Source: Faecalicatena sp. Marseille-Q4148 (GTDB taxonomy: Bacteria; Bacillota; Clostridia; Lachnospirales; Lachnospiraceae). From it: DNA of 64,000 nucleotides. A model generated the notes under the pieces. It worked only from the letters and a program-made list of their open reading frames with translations. It was not told the DNA's origin and made no database searches. The translations under genes and the position numbers were made by a program. The stretch spans positions 2,058,046-2,122,045 of the forward strand of contig CP073692.1 of the NCBI GenBank assembly GCA_018228665.1, given 5' to 3'. Below are positions 46,185-56,038 of this stretch, piece after piece. Position 1 is the stretch's first letter, and every line of letters starts with the position of its first letter.

Positions 46185-47578
46185 TATTTTTCTTTTCTCC
46201 ATTTATTTATGCACAAACTAATTACCTCTCTGATATCAAATAGCGCAAGTACGATTAAGACGAATAAAATACCGATCAGGAATACAGTATTTGATATCAA
46301 ATAAAATAAGATTACACTGATAATTAATGCAGTCAGTGCGTACAGAAAGTCTATTCCTAGTTTAATTCCCTGTAGTTTTACCATAGACCATATTCTTAAA
46401 ACAAGTAATATGACAAAAGAAATCATTAATGTAACTACAACGCCCTGAATTCCAAATCTTTTTGCACTGAAAATGGCAAACACTACGTTAAAAACGGATG
46501 CAATCACTGTACTCGTCATAATAAACGATGTCTGCTTTTCTGTCATAAAAAGTGTACTGATAAATGCGGCCACCGCATTAGCTGAAACTCCGATGATAGT
46601 TGCCGGAATGATCCAGACTGCATCCTGATACTCCGGTCCGATATAGAACGGAAATACAATTCTGATAAAAATAATCAGCATTGCAATAATCCAACACATT
46701 GTTTTTAGCAGGATATCGACAAACGACTTGTATACTTTTTTTCGTTCCTCATCCTGGGCCATCAGGTATGCCGCCTCGTTCCATGCAAACTGGAAAATAG
46801 ACATCACAACAGTTACGATACTTGCCAGTCTGTTGGCGACAGCGTATAATCCCACTTCAACTCCTCCGACATATTTGTCGAGAATGATACGGGAGTAACC
46901 ACTCAAAAGCCAGTAGGATACGGTTGCAATACATAACGGAATCGAGAATTTTACCATCCGCTCTACCACTTTAAAGTTAATATCTTTTATACTAAAGTTT
47001 TTAATGAGCTTTAGTTTCCATTCAATCACAAGTATCTGGAGCAGAATTCCTATAATCGCAGATACATACAGCGATTTTACATCCCAATGGAAGTTTACGA
47101 TTAAAATGACATTTAATACAACCGATACAATCGTATTTAATACCCCTGAAAAAACATATAACGTATTGTTTAAAAATACACGGGCAGAATACGCATATAC
47201 ATATTGGAAGGCAAACGCTAATCCATAGACTGCTACATATGGATAATAGTCAAATTTCATAAATGCATTTACAGCCGTCATTAATATAATGTATACCCCC
47301 ACTCCTATGATACTCACAACGAATGTATTCGAAATTAAAGCATATTTGTCTTTTGTTTTTTCAGAATCAAAGGAAAAGCGAAAGACCGCATCCCATATCT
47401 GGACAAATGCGATCGGTGCAATTAAGTTTATGATAGAACATGCCAAATCATAGTTTCCATACTGCACCGGATCGATATAAACGGTATATAGTGGAAATAA
47501 AATAAAAATAACTAATTTGGATAATACATTCCCTGCAAAATAGACGAAAGCAGTTTTTGCAGCTCTTCTTAAATTCAC
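46184..47578 (-). CDS. Polysaccharide flippase (Wzx/oligosaccharide transporter family)
   Basis: 464 aa with about 12-14 predicted membrane helices, N-terminal AAKTAFVYFAGNVLSKLVIF and LFPLYTVYIDPVQYG typical of MOP-superfamily repeat-unit exporters. It would flip undecaprenyl-linked repeat units to the outer face. Start is GTG (47576-47578), with AAGGGG upstream. Lies between a glycosyltransferase and the Wzz-like gene. Confidence 0.9.
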   Translation of the reverse strand: MNLRRAAKTAFVYFAGNVLSKLVIFILFPLYTVYIDPVQYGNYDLACSIINLIAPIAFVQIWDAVFRFSFDSEKTKDKYALISNTFVVSIIGVGVYIILMTAVNAFMKFDYYPYVAVYGLAFAFQYVYAYSARVFLNNTLYVFSGVLNTIVSVVLNVILIVNFHWDVKSLYVSAIIGILLQILVIEWKLKLIKNFSIKDINFKVVERMVKFSIPLCIATVSYWLLSGYSRIILDKYVGGVEVGLYAVANRLASIVTVVMSIFQFAWNEAAYLMAQDEERKKVYKSFVDILLKTMCWIIAMLIIFIRIVFPFYIGPEYQDAVWIIPATIIGVSANAVAAFISTLFMTEKQTSFIMTSTVIASVFNVVFAIFSAKRFGIQGVVVTLMISFVILLVLRIWSMVKLQGIKLGIDFLYALTALIISVILFYLISNTVFLIGILFVLIVLALFDIREVISLCINKWRKEK

Positions 47579-47596
47579 TACACAACACCCCTTTTT

Positions 47597-48283
47597 CTAT
47601 TTTTGCCAACCAATTAATCTTGCAACTGAACATTTTATTTTTGTTGAGAGCGGTTGCCAGCTCCCATCATAATGATGGATCGATACTGTCTGATCCGTGA
47701 TATGCAATTTCCCTGTTTTAAAATCTTTCGGGCAAAGGTATTCGCTTGACAGTATCTGTGCTCCATTGATAACCTGACATCTATCCTGAGAATCGTAACC
47801 GTATTTTTTGAATACAAGCGTATTTCTATCCGGACATGGTGTCATATCATACTGACCATCCCCCAGTTTAAACTTAAGGTCCGAATACTGATCCAGGATT
47901 TCTTTTACCATCGGATTCTCTTTTTCAGCTCCAAAACCGATTCCCGTTGCAATACATTTATTTGGTGTTGCTTCAATACCAAAGAATGCTTCATTCTCTA
48001 ACAAATCATCCAAAGGTTTTATCAGTTCCACATCTGTGTCAAGATAAATGCCTCCATAGTGATAGACGATATACAATCTGGCATAATCTGTGATAAATGC
48101 CCATTTCTTTGCCTCATACGCCTCACGGACATATTGATTCATGTTTAAATCAAAATTACTCTCATTCCACAGTTTTATTTCATAATCCGGACAATATTTT
48201 TTCCAGCTTTTGATACACTTTTCTGCCAGTTTCGGCAATTTCTTTTCGCCAAACCAACAATAATGAATTGTCTTTGGTATCAT
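47597..48283 (-). CDS. Glycosyltransferase, GT32-type (DXD sugar-binding)
   Basis: 228-aa cytoplasmic glycosyltransferase. IPKTIHYCWFGEKKLPK at the N-terminus, WAFITDYARLYIVYHYGG and the nucleotide-sugar DXD site YLDTDVELI are diagnostic of the capsular GT32/OCH1-like family. Adds one sugar to the repeat unit; specificity unknown. GAGGAAAAG precedes ATG. Confidence 0.9.
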   Translation of the reverse strand: MIPKTIHYCWFGEKKLPKLAEKCIKSWKKYCPDYEIKLWNESNFDLNMNQYVREAYEAKKWAFITDYARLYIVYHYGGIYLDTDVELIKPLDDLLENEAFFGIEATPNKCIATGIGFGAEKENPMVKEILDQYSDLKFKLGDGQYDMTPCPDRNTLVFKKYGYDSQDRCQVINGAQILSSEYLCPKDFKTGKLHITDQTVSIHHYDGSWQPLSTKIKCSVARLIGWQK

Positions 48284-48293
48284 AACTTTTCCT

Positions 48294-49289
48294 CTAACCT
48301 TTCATATTTTTTCTCATTTTCGTAAACAGTGCAAGGAGCCACTCACTCCACACACCACACACAAAAACAATTTTATGCAGCCTGTCAATGTGATCTGAGG
48401 CTATATACAGACTCCTGTATTCTTTCATCATTTTTCTGATCTTTACAACTTCATTGTGATACTGCCTCCGATCTGTATTCATAATATTGATCAGAACAGA
48501 GAGCATCTGATTTGCATATTGAACTTTCTGTAAATCAATCGTTTCCGAAGTGAAGTGATTTTTCTCAAGCAATGTGACAATCCCTGAATAAGCATCCAGC
48601 ACCGTCATTTTTCCCGTATTAAATTTGCTCCTTGTAATGCTGACAGAATCCTGTCGATAATAATACAGCGGAATATCCTGATAAACAACTTTGTCACATT
48701 TTGAAATATACTCACATGTAAACGGAGAATCTTCTCCTTTTCGAATCGTCTCATCATACAGCATATCTTTCAAAATGGTTTTGCGGTACATTTTATTCCA
48801 CGCAAATCCATAATATTTTTCCGGCAGGATTGCATACTGCATCGCCTGTTCTCTATTTAAGACTTCTGTTTTTCCTGAAAACTTTTTCGTACTTTCCGGT
48901 CCATTTTCTTCCTTGATCTCAAAATTGCAGACAGACATATCCGCATCATATTTTACCAGATTATCAAACATTGTCTGGATCATATCTTCATGAATCCAGT
49001 CATCCGAATCTACACAGACGATGATTTCCCCTTTTGCTATTTTCAGTCCTGCGTTGCGTGCAGACGACAAGCCACCATTTTTTTTGTGTATTACGATGAT
49101 TCTTGAATCTATTTTTCTATACTTTTCACAAATTTCCGGCGAATCATCCGGTGAACCATCATTGACTAAAATGATTTCCAGATTTTTATATGATTGTTTT
49201 TGAATACTTTCGATACATGTTTCCAAATATTTTTCCACATTATATATTGGAACGATTACGGAGATTAAAGGCTCATTTCCCATTTCCAT
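48294..49289 (-). CDS. Family 2 glycosyltransferase (331 aa)
   Basis: GT-A fold enzyme: SVIVPIYNVEKYLETCIESI, VNDGSPDDS, LSSARNAGL and metal site VDSDDWI are all present. The C-terminal 100 residues are helical, ending with a hydrophobic/basic patch (LLALFTKMRKNMKG) for membrane association. Member of the EPS operon, 10 bp before the GT32 gene. Confidence 0.92.
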   Translation of the reverse strand: MEMGNEPLISVIVPIYNVEKYLETCIESIQKQSYKNLEIILVNDGSPDDSPEICEKYRKIDSRIIVIHKKNGGLSSARNAGLKIAKGEIIVCVDSDDWIHEDMIQTMFDNLVKYDADMSVCNFEIKEENGPESTKKFSGKTEVLNREQAMQYAILPEKYYGFAWNKMYRKTILKDMLYDETIRKGEDSPFTCEYISKCDKVVYQDIPLYYYRQDSVSITRSKFNTGKMTVLDAYSGIVTLLEKNHFTSETIDLQKVQYANQMLSVLINIMNTDRRQYHNEVVKIRKMMKEYRSLYIASDHIDRLHKIVFVCGVWSEWLLALFTKMRKNMKG

Positions 49290-49312
49290 CCACCTTCCTT
49301 TCTAAAACTTCT

Positions 49313-50368
49313 CTACCATTTAACAAAAAAGGTATCAAGATCAACACCTCTTGACAAAGCAACCATCATAAAAGCGATATTTATGAGTGTAAACAGAACA
49401 AACAATATCCGCTTATTCTTCCAGGACATCTCATCTTCTACCAGTGCAAATACCATAAACAGCATCATATTAAACAAACGATAGGTTCTGTTGAATTCGT
49501 TTAAAAACAATAAAAATCCTGAACAGCTTACACTGAATAATGTATAGCGGTATAAATAATTTACCGCTTTTTTATTTATCTCGGGAACAGAGAGATTATC
49601 GACAGACAAAACATTTCTTACGCCGAAATACCAAAGCAGTACCATAAGAAACACAGTGGAACCTGCCCAGATAATTAGTGAATCATACCCGTTATCTGCT
49701 GATAAGTATCCGTAGATTCTGTGAAAAAACGGTCCCTGGGCTGCCAGAAATAATAATATCTTCCTCCCGAACACAATAATAAAAATTCCACCGAATGCAT
49801 GCAAGCCGATTTCAAATTTTGAGATCTCATAATTGTCCTTTTGTCTCACAAATACAACATACAGGAGCATAAGGGCAAAAAGTGCAGAAAAACTATGAAA
49901 AAGCACCGCAATCATACATACGATAATCATTTCCACTTTTTTATCATACAGACTCAGATAAAGTCCGTACAGAATCAGAAAGGTGGCAATTGTATTTCTA
50001 ATCTGGATACAGTCATAATACATAATCATGAGCGCATAGAGGAACAATACATGATTGATATACGGGATTAGTTTTCCCCACTTCCAAAAGACAAATGCAA
50101 TCAGAGCCATAACAAGAACTAGAAAGTATGTGTAACTTTCTAATCCAATCCCACGCAGGATAGAAGATACAAACCGAATCCCGATTTCTGAACCCATTTC
50201 CCCATTGTAAATCAACAAATAGTTAGAATAATCAGAATTATTTACGGAAAAGATCAAAAAGATTGCCTCTACAAGCAATAGCACATAATTCAAACCTTCA
50301 TGTTTTTTATTATTTTGTTGTACAAATAAAAATATTGCAAAACATAAAATCAATATATATGTATACAT
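49313..50368 (-). CDS. EpsG-family polysaccharide polymerase (Wzy-like)
   Basis: 351 aa, about ten predicted membrane helices, YTYILILCFAIFLF start and SNNSDYSNYLLIYN-like EpsG motif (VNNSDYSNYLLIYNG), large loop before the C-terminus. It probably joins lipid-linked repeat units outside the membrane. Family placement rests on this motif and topology; Wzy proteins are otherwise poorly conserved. Confidence 0.8.
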   Translation of the reverse strand: MYTYILILCFAIFLFVQQNNKKHEGLNYVLLLVEAIFLIFSVNNSDYSNYLLIYNGEMGSEIGIRFVSSILRGIGLESYTYFLVLVMALIAFVFWKWGKLIPYINHVLFLYALMIMYYDCIQIRNTIATFLILYGLYLSLYDKKVEMIIVCMIAVLFHSFSALFALMLLYVVFVRQKDNYEISKFEIGLHAFGGIFIIVFGRKILLFLAAQGPFFHRIYGYLSADNGYDSLIIWAGSTVFLMVLLWYFGVRNVLSVDNLSVPEINKKAVNYLYRYTLFSVSCSGFLLFLNEFNRTYRLFNMMLFMVFALVEDEMSWKNKRILFVLFTLINIAFMMVALSRGVDLDTFFVKW

Positions 50369-50397
50369 TTCAACCTCTCTCTTAATCTACCGTAATA

Positions 50398-51846
50398 TTA
50401 AAACTTGCCATAAATAAACGCAACCTGACCTACATATCCGAGTATCATCGTGATTCCTACAAATAAGAAAAAGAAAAATAATCCTGTGACCTTATTCAGA
50501 TCAAACATTGGATATGACAATTCCAGGCGCCCCTTTACATCGCGTTTGTTTTTGATTATCGAATAGATAATTTCCCAGCATGCAAATGCAATCGCCAAAA
50601 ATGTCCAAGAATATATTTGCTGTACTCCATCCTGGAACGTAACTGTTCTTACCAATATTTCAATTGCCTGTGAGAATGTATTTGCTCTAAAAAATATCCA
50701 TGTAATACAGACAAAAATATAAGTTAGCACGATTGACCAGTATCCTTTCCGGTTCTTTTGCTCTGTTTTTTCAGAAGCAATCCGGCTTCTCACATTCATA
50801 AATTCTTTGTGAACAACCAGGGCTGCCCCATGAATACCGCCCCAGATAATAAAATTCCAGGAAGCGCCATGCCATAATCCGCCTATCAGCATCGTTGTAA
50901 TCAGGTTTAAGTATCTACGGACCTTCCCTCTGCGGCTTCCTCCCATAGAAATGTAGAGATAATCCTGAAGCCAGGAAGATAAACTTATATGCCATCTTTT
51001 CCAAAATTCTGTTATATTACGGGAAATATACGGCAAATCAAAGTTCTTATCGATATGAATTCCGAGCATTTTTGAAAAACCGATCGCCATATCTGAGTAT
51101 CCGGAAAAATCAAAATAGATCTGCAAAGAATAGCTAATGACTGCCCACACGCAGGTTGCCGAATGAAATGCTGTCGGAACATGAAACACTTCATCCACAA
51201 ACACTGCCAAGTGATCTGCCAGCACCATTTTTTTGAACATTCCCATCACGACATATTGAATTCCAATCTGAAGATTCTGCAAATTGACAGAAGTATATCC
51301 ATGTTTTACCTGCTCGAGGAACTTATTTGCCCTAACAATCGGACCTGATACAAACTTAGGGAAAAAAGCCAGATACAACGCCAGATCAGCAAAATTTTCC
51401 ATGGGTTCATATTTATTGCGGTATAAGTCAATCAGATAACCAACAGCTGAAAACGTAAAGAAAGATATGCCAAGCGGAATAAATGGAATGATGCGCCTGT
51501 CAGAAGGAAACACCGTATGCACAAAAAAGTCACAGTACTTATAAACAATCAGCTGTCCTACAGAGAAAATAATCCCCACTGCAAAAAACTTTACGCACAC
51601 TTGCTTGTTATTTTTATATTTCTTCATTGCCTTTGCTGCAAAATAAACAATGATCGTCTGAAGAAATAATACAATTGCCGTTTTCCAATCGGATACAAGA
51701 ATAAACATATAGCTCTCAACTAAGAGGATTACGCTATATGTTTTGTAAGATGACTTCTTCAATTTGCGACAACTGCTTACATAACCCCAGTTAAAAATAA
51801 AGATTGCTATAAAAAATAAAAGATATCGGATACTTATAAATGCCAT
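50398..51846 (-). CDS. MBOAT-family membrane O-acyltransferase
   Basis: 482-aa polytopic membrane enzyme of the AlgI/DltB type. Recognisable: FPKFVSGPIVRANKFL, YSLQIYFDFSGYSDMAIG, NITEFWKRWHISLSSWLQDYLYI and GLWHGASWNFIIWG with the catalytic His. Transfers an acyl group (often acetate) across the membrane to polysaccharide. Its start overlaps the stop of the SGNH protein gene (TAATG), indicating a functional pair. Confidence 0.93.
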   Translation of the reverse strand: MAFISIRYLLFFIAIFIFNWGYVSSCRKLKKSSYKTYSVILLVESYMFILVSDWKTAIVLFLQTIIVYFAAKAMKKYKNNKQVCVKFFAVGIIFSVGQLIVYKYCDFFVHTVFPSDRRIIPFIPLGISFFTFSAVGYLIDLYRNKYEPMENFADLALYLAFFPKFVSGPIVRANKFLEQVKHGYTSVNLQNLQIGIQYVVMGMFKKMVLADHLAVFVDEVFHVPTAFHSATCVWAVISYSLQIYFDFSGYSDMAIGFSKMLGIHIDKNFDLPYISRNITEFWKRWHISLSSWLQDYLYISMGGSRRGKVRRYLNLITTMLIGGLWHGASWNFIIWGGIHGAALVVHKEFMNVRSRIASEKTEQKNRKGYWSIVLTYIFVCITWIFFRANTFSQAIEILVRTVTFQDGVQQIYSWTFLAIAFACWEIIYSIIKNKRDVKGRLELSYPMFDLNKVTGLFFFFLFVGITMILGYVGQVAFIYGKF

Positions 51847-52877
51847 TATTCAGCCTCCAACTTTTGAATTTCAGATACAATTGCTTCAGAAATTAATTTG
51901 TGTCCATACTTATTCAAATGTCCACCTGCAGCCTGTGTATTGCTAAATCCATGAGCAACAAGGTGTTCTTCTTCGTAAAGTTTTGTAAAATCATCTGTCA
52001 TATCATGAAAAGAAATCCCTTGTGCAGCACATTCCTTTTGAAATAGTTCTAATTTTTCCTCTGAATGGGTATAGGCAATGCTGCCGTCTTCCTCTATCAT
52101 CTGCGGCGGCTGATATACGATGATTAGAGGAATTTCCTGCTCCTTTACTAGCTTAGACGCCTGATTCAAAAATTCTTTTAGCACAGCAGTGTATGCATCT
52201 GTATTCTCTTTTTCACTGTCATCATTATCAGAACTCTCCTGAGAGGAACTTCCTCCCTGCATATAAATCCAGTCCGATATTTGTTTATAAATGACTTTCA
52301 CTGCTGGAATCTTTTGCAAATGATACATCAGTCCACTGTCATAAGATGGAATCGGTTCTGCTTCTTTATCTATAACTTTCTGCATCTCTTCTATGGATAA
52401 ATCCACACTGTCAGTTACAAGGACAACACACTTTTGTGGAGAATGAGTTTTTAATGCCTTCTCCAGATTATCCACGCAGCGATAAAGTGTATGGCCAGAC
52501 ATACCGATATTATAAGTCTTATATTCTGGCAGCATCTGGTTCAACAAAGCCCCTGCATTTTCGCTTGCCTTTACCTGAGCACCCTCCATATTTGAACTTC
52601 CCATCAACAAAACATCCGGCTCATGATAAGCATTCTCTTCCTGATTATTAAATCCATAAGAATCCATTGTAAACCAGGCAAATCCTTCTTTCATATTTGA
52701 TTTTAATTGATTCTTTTCCCACGTATAATCCGTTGCACCTGTCTGATTTGTGATGTGTACTCCGTCATACGAATATACGAGACAAAACAGTGACAGTACT
52801 ATAAGCGCGCCAATGCCTGCAGCAATCGCCTTCCCTATCCAACAAACAACTTTTTTCATCTTATCTTTCAACTTCAT
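51846..52877 (-). CDS. SGNH-hydrolase-like secreted partner of the MBOAT (DltD/AlgX-like)
   Basis: 343 aa with one N-terminal membrane anchor (AIAAGIGALIVLSLFCLVYS) and an extracytoplasmic SGNH-type domain: LLMGSSNMEGAQV (Ser block), NIGMSGHT (Gly/Asn), and a C-terminal GGHLNKYGHKLISE (His block). Such proteins complete acyl transfer started by an MBOAT protein. Together with the MBOAT gene it indicates O-acylation of the exopolysaccharide. Confidence 0.82.
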   Translation of the reverse strand: MKLKDKMKKVVCWIGKAIAAGIGALIVLSLFCLVYSYDGVHITNQTGATDYTWEKNQLKSNMKEGFAWFTMDSYGFNNQEENAYHEPDVLLMGSSNMEGAQVKASENAGALLNQMLPEYKTYNIGMSGHTLYRCVDNLEKALKTHSPQKCVVLVTDSVDLSIEEMQKVIDKEAEPIPSYDSGLMYHLQKIPAVKVIYKQISDWIYMQGGSSSQESSDNDDSEKENTDAYTAVLKEFLNQASKLVKEQEIPLIIVYQPPQMIEEDGSIAYTHSEEKLELFQKECAAQGISFHDMTDDFTKLYEEEHLVAHGFSNTQAAGGHLNKYGHKLISEAIVSEIQKLEAE

Positions 52878-52903
52878 TTATGACTTCTTTCTGTCCTGAA
52901 CTA

Positions 52904-53995
52904 CTACTTTACATTATTGCTCCAATATGTTTTGATCTGATCATAAGAATACTTCTGATCCCATTCCTTTTTTGCATTTTGAGAACAGGATTCCCAATAC
53001 TTATAATCTGTTGCCAACTTTATGATTGCATGGCTCCACTCTTCTTCACCTGTCACTAAAAAACCAAAGTGATCTTTCACAACTTCTTTATTAAACCCAA
53101 CATTCGATGCCACGACAGGAATGGATGCAGACATATACTGGATCAGCTTAAAACCGCCTTTTCCGCGAGTGAACTCATTATCCTCCAGCGGCATAATTCC
53201 AATGTGACTTTCATGCATGATATCCAATGCTTTCTCCCGCTCCCACGTTACATTTCTGAGCACCAGATATTTTGTCTGAACGTTCACTTCTTTATTACAG
53301 ACACAGGTGAGTACCAACCTTTTGTTATACTGCTCTTCTAATACTTGCGCCACCTTTTCTAAATACGGAATACACTTCTCCAAGTATGGAATATTCGTTA
53401 CCGTAGCAAGCCATATGATTCGTATTTCCTTCTCATAAACCTCTTTTCGCATATCTGGCTTCCGAAACTCTTTCTTTATGTAATCTCCGTCTGTCGTTGG
53501 AATATAATCTACTTTTGACCAGTTATCCTCTGATAACATGTTCTTCAAATATTCACTCAAAAGTGATATTTTATTCGACTCATTTTCCAATAATTCCCAC
53601 TCGCTTTTGCTAATTTCTCCATTGAGTAAAATCGCGTCATCGATATCCCAGATCACATATGCCTTTTTCAGTAATTTTTTCTCAAGGAGGTAATGGATTT
53701 TCGTTTGAAATTTCGGACAAATCTCCCGATTTATAATCACAATATCCGGTTTATAAATAAACACGTCACATAATAGATCAAATATACTTTTGAAAACAAT
53801 TACAATACTATAGATAAATTTGTTTAATAGATTATAATTAAAAAAATAATTTCTGTATACAGAATCCGGAACCAGTTCTCTGTACTTCATGGCCACAGAA
53901 TCCATCTCCCGGAAATATTGGTAAATCCTATAATATCCGGAAGGATGAATCTTACAGTTCCGCAAATAGATCGATACCTTTTTTTTCACCTTCAC
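52904..53995 (-). CDS. Glycosyltransferase, GT4-like (363 aa)
   Basis: GT-B fold enzyme; the C-terminal half shows ALDIMHESHIGIMPLEDNEFTRGKGGFKLIQYMSASIPVVASNVG-type donor-site sequence (E/D-containing, GFKLIQYM). The N-terminal half is divergent. Start is GTG 53995 within ATGTGA, overlapping the upstream gene by 4 bp. Probably adds one sugar in repeat-unit assembly. Confidence 0.85.
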   Translation of the reverse strand: MKVKKKVSIYLRNCKIHPSGYYRIYQYFREMDSVAMKYRELVPDSVYRNYFFNYNLLNKFIYSIVIVFKSIFDLLCDVFIYKPDIVIINREICPKFQTKIHYLLEKKLLKKAYVIWDIDDAILLNGEISKSEWELLENESNKISLLSEYLKNMLSEDNWSKVDYIPTTDGDYIKKEFRKPDMRKEVYEKEIRIIWLATVTNIPYLEKCIPYLEKVAQVLEEQYNKRLVLTCVCNKEVNVQTKYLVLRNVTWEREKALDIMHESHIGIMPLEDNEFTRGKGGFKLIQYMSASIPVVASNVGFNKEVVKDHFGFLVTGEEEWSHAIIKLATDYKYWESCSQNAKKEWDQKYSYDQIKTYWSNNVK

Positions 53996-55161
53996 ATCTT
54001 CCCTTCGCCTTCAGACGTATAAATCTCTCTCATATCCTTTTCGATATTTCTTCTGTCTATCTTATCGAGTACTTTGTTCTGAACCTCTTCATCAAAACAT
54101 ACTCCCTTTCTTTCAATTTCCTGAATGAGGTCATAGATTTCCTGTGCCGCACGCTCATCTGCATCAAACAAAAATCCATTTTCTCTATCATAGATTAAAT
54201 CTGTATTTCCTCTGATGCGAGAGGCAAGACAAGTTGCATTACATACCAATGCTTCCATCAGAGCAACAGATAATCCTTCTCTTTTAGAAGGAAATACGAA
54301 ATAGTCGCATGATTTTACAATCGAGATCACATCTCTCCGGTAATTTAACAGATGCAGCCTGTCCCCACATTGCAAACTATCAGCCAATACTGACAATTCT
54401 TCCCGCAGATCGCCCTGCCCACAAATAAGATAATGGAAGTTCTCCGGGAGCCAACTTAAAGCTTCTACAACAACAGCGTGATTTTTATTTTTATTTAACT
54501 CACCCACAGAGACTATCAGTCTCGTATCAGCGCTCAGTCCTAATTCGTTACATAACTGCTCTCGTTTCGGTTCGATCTCCTGGATACTCTTTAAATCCAT
54601 TCCAATCCCCGGTACATATTTTATGCATCCTTGTTTCTTTAATCGAAACTTCTTCGCTGCTTCATAATCTTCGAGATTAATTGTGAGCAATACATCTGTA
54701 AAATGTGCACCCAATCGCTCTACCGTTCCAAATATCAGATTCTTCAGCGGATGATTCCCCTTAAAGAAATGGAATCCGTGAGCTGTGTAGATCATTTTAC
54801 AATGTTGATAATTGGAGCTCCGTCTGTTCGCCATCCGGCAAATGATTCCGCCAATCGGAGAATGACAATGAATTAAGTCATACTTCTGCTCATTCATTAA
54901 CTTCAATGACATACGGTATGACTTCATAATTCCTTTTACATCTTGTATTTTTCTTGGAACCGGTATATGGTAATAACCAACATGCAGTTCCTCCAATGTC
55001 TTCTTAAGCTCCCGAATCTTCTCATCAGATATGGAGCTTCCGAACTTAAAGTTACATGCAACGTCTACCTGATATCCCAACTCTTGCAGCAATCTAATAT
55101 TATTCATATTAAATTGCTGAATCATTGATGCGACCGAAGCAAATACTAACGCTTTTTTCAT
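53992..55161 (-). CDS. Family 4 glycosyltransferase (389 aa)
   Basis: GT-B glycosyltransferase: N-terminal acceptor domain (VDVACNFKFG...LIHCHSPIGGIICR), C-terminal donor domain with VSVGELNKNKNH, LICGQGDLREEL and the E-x7-E-like FVFPSKREGLSVALMEAL. AAGGATAAGGG precedes ATG; 4-bp ATGA overlap with the epimerase gene upstream. Confidence 0.92.
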   Translation of the reverse strand: MKKALVFASVASMIQQFNMNNIRLLQELGYQVDVACNFKFGSSISDEKIRELKKTLEELHVGYYHIPVPRKIQDVKGIMKSYRMSLKLMNEQKYDLIHCHSPIGGIICRMANRRSSNYQHCKMIYTAHGFHFFKGNHPLKNLIFGTVERLGAHFTDVLLTINLEDYEAAKKFRLKKQGCIKYVPGIGMDLKSIQEIEPKREQLCNELGLSADTRLIVSVGELNKNKNHAVVVEALSWLPENFHYLICGQGDLREELSVLADSLQCGDRLHLLNYRRDVISIVKSCDYFVFPSKREGLSVALMEALVCNATCLASRIRGNTDLIYDRENGFLFDADERAAQEIYDLIQEIERKGVCFDEEVQNKVLDKIDRRNIEKDMREIYTSEGEGKM

Positions 55162-56027
55162 TCCCTTATCCTTTCAGTAAGTCTAATGGATTCTTCAAAA
55201 GAATACTTATTATAATCTTCTCTATAAGCGGACAATTCCTTATCAATCGTAAAATTGCCAAATACTTTATTAACATAAGTATTTTTCCCGCACAACATAA
55301 TCAACGGGTTGAACAGCTTTGTAAACATAATCTTATGTTGATAGAGCTTTGCAATTGTATGTACTAACTGACTGGTACATACGTATTCTTTGTTCTGCGG
55401 CAGAAAAATCCCCGACTCTTCATTGTCAATCATTAATTTGACAAACTCCAACAGATTCCCCAAATACAACATACTTCGCTCATTCTTAATATTGGGAAAT
55501 ACCGGCGTCTTTTTGGCAAACTTTGCTAACATTGGATAATTCCCCTTTGAATCTCTTCCGTACACCATCGGCGGTCTTAGGATCACTACTTTAAACTGTT
55601 CATCTGCCAATGGCGCAATCTTTTGTTCAGCCTGCTTCTTACTGTCTCCATAAAAATTATCCGGTGTTAATGGCGTATTCTTTGTAATAATTCTGTCCTG
55701 TCCAATCTCTCCACTGCCATATACAATGATGGAACTCATAAAAATAAATTGCTTTACTCCAGACTGCTTCGCCTTCTTCGCAACTTCGTGAGTTAGATCT
55801 GTATTGACACGATAATACAACTCACGCTCACTTTCCTTTGGCGTAGAATGCGCCAATCCCGCAACATGATATACAACATCGTATCCAGAGAAATCATACG
55901 CATGCCAACCATCATTCTGCATATCTAGTTCATCTATAATATAATGTTCTTGATCTTGTTCCAGGTATGCACGGAAATTACTTCCGATGTAGCTTCCTTT
56001 TCCAGTAATCAATATTTTCTTCTTCAT
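55158..56027 (-). CDS. NAD-dependent sugar epimerase/dehydratase family protein
   Basis: 289-aa extended SDR: Rossmann motif ITGKGSYIGSNF (GxGxxIG variant), DVVYHVAGLAHSTP, active-site YGDSKKQAE (Y-x3-K) and RPPMVYGRDSKGN. Resembles UDP-glucose 4-epimerase-like enzymes in EPS clusters that make the sugar for the priming transferase encoded next to it. Substrate uncertain. Weak ribosome site (GAAGAAG). Confidence 0.88.
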   Translation of the reverse strand: MKKKILITGKGSYIGSNFRAYLEQDQEHYIIDELDMQNDGWHAYDFSGYDVVYHVAGLAHSTPKESERELYYRVNTDLTHEVAKKAKQSGVKQFIFMSSIIVYGSGEIGQDRIITKNTPLTPDNFYGDSKKQAEQKIAPLADEQFKVVILRPPMVYGRDSKGNYPMLAKFAKKTPVFPNIKNERSMLYLGNLLEFVKLMIDNEESGIFLPQNKEYVCTSQLVHTIAKLYQHKIMFTKLFNPLIMLCGKNTYVNKVFGNFTIDKELSAYREDYNKYSFEESIRLTERIRE

Positions 56028-56038
56028 ACTTCTTCAAA

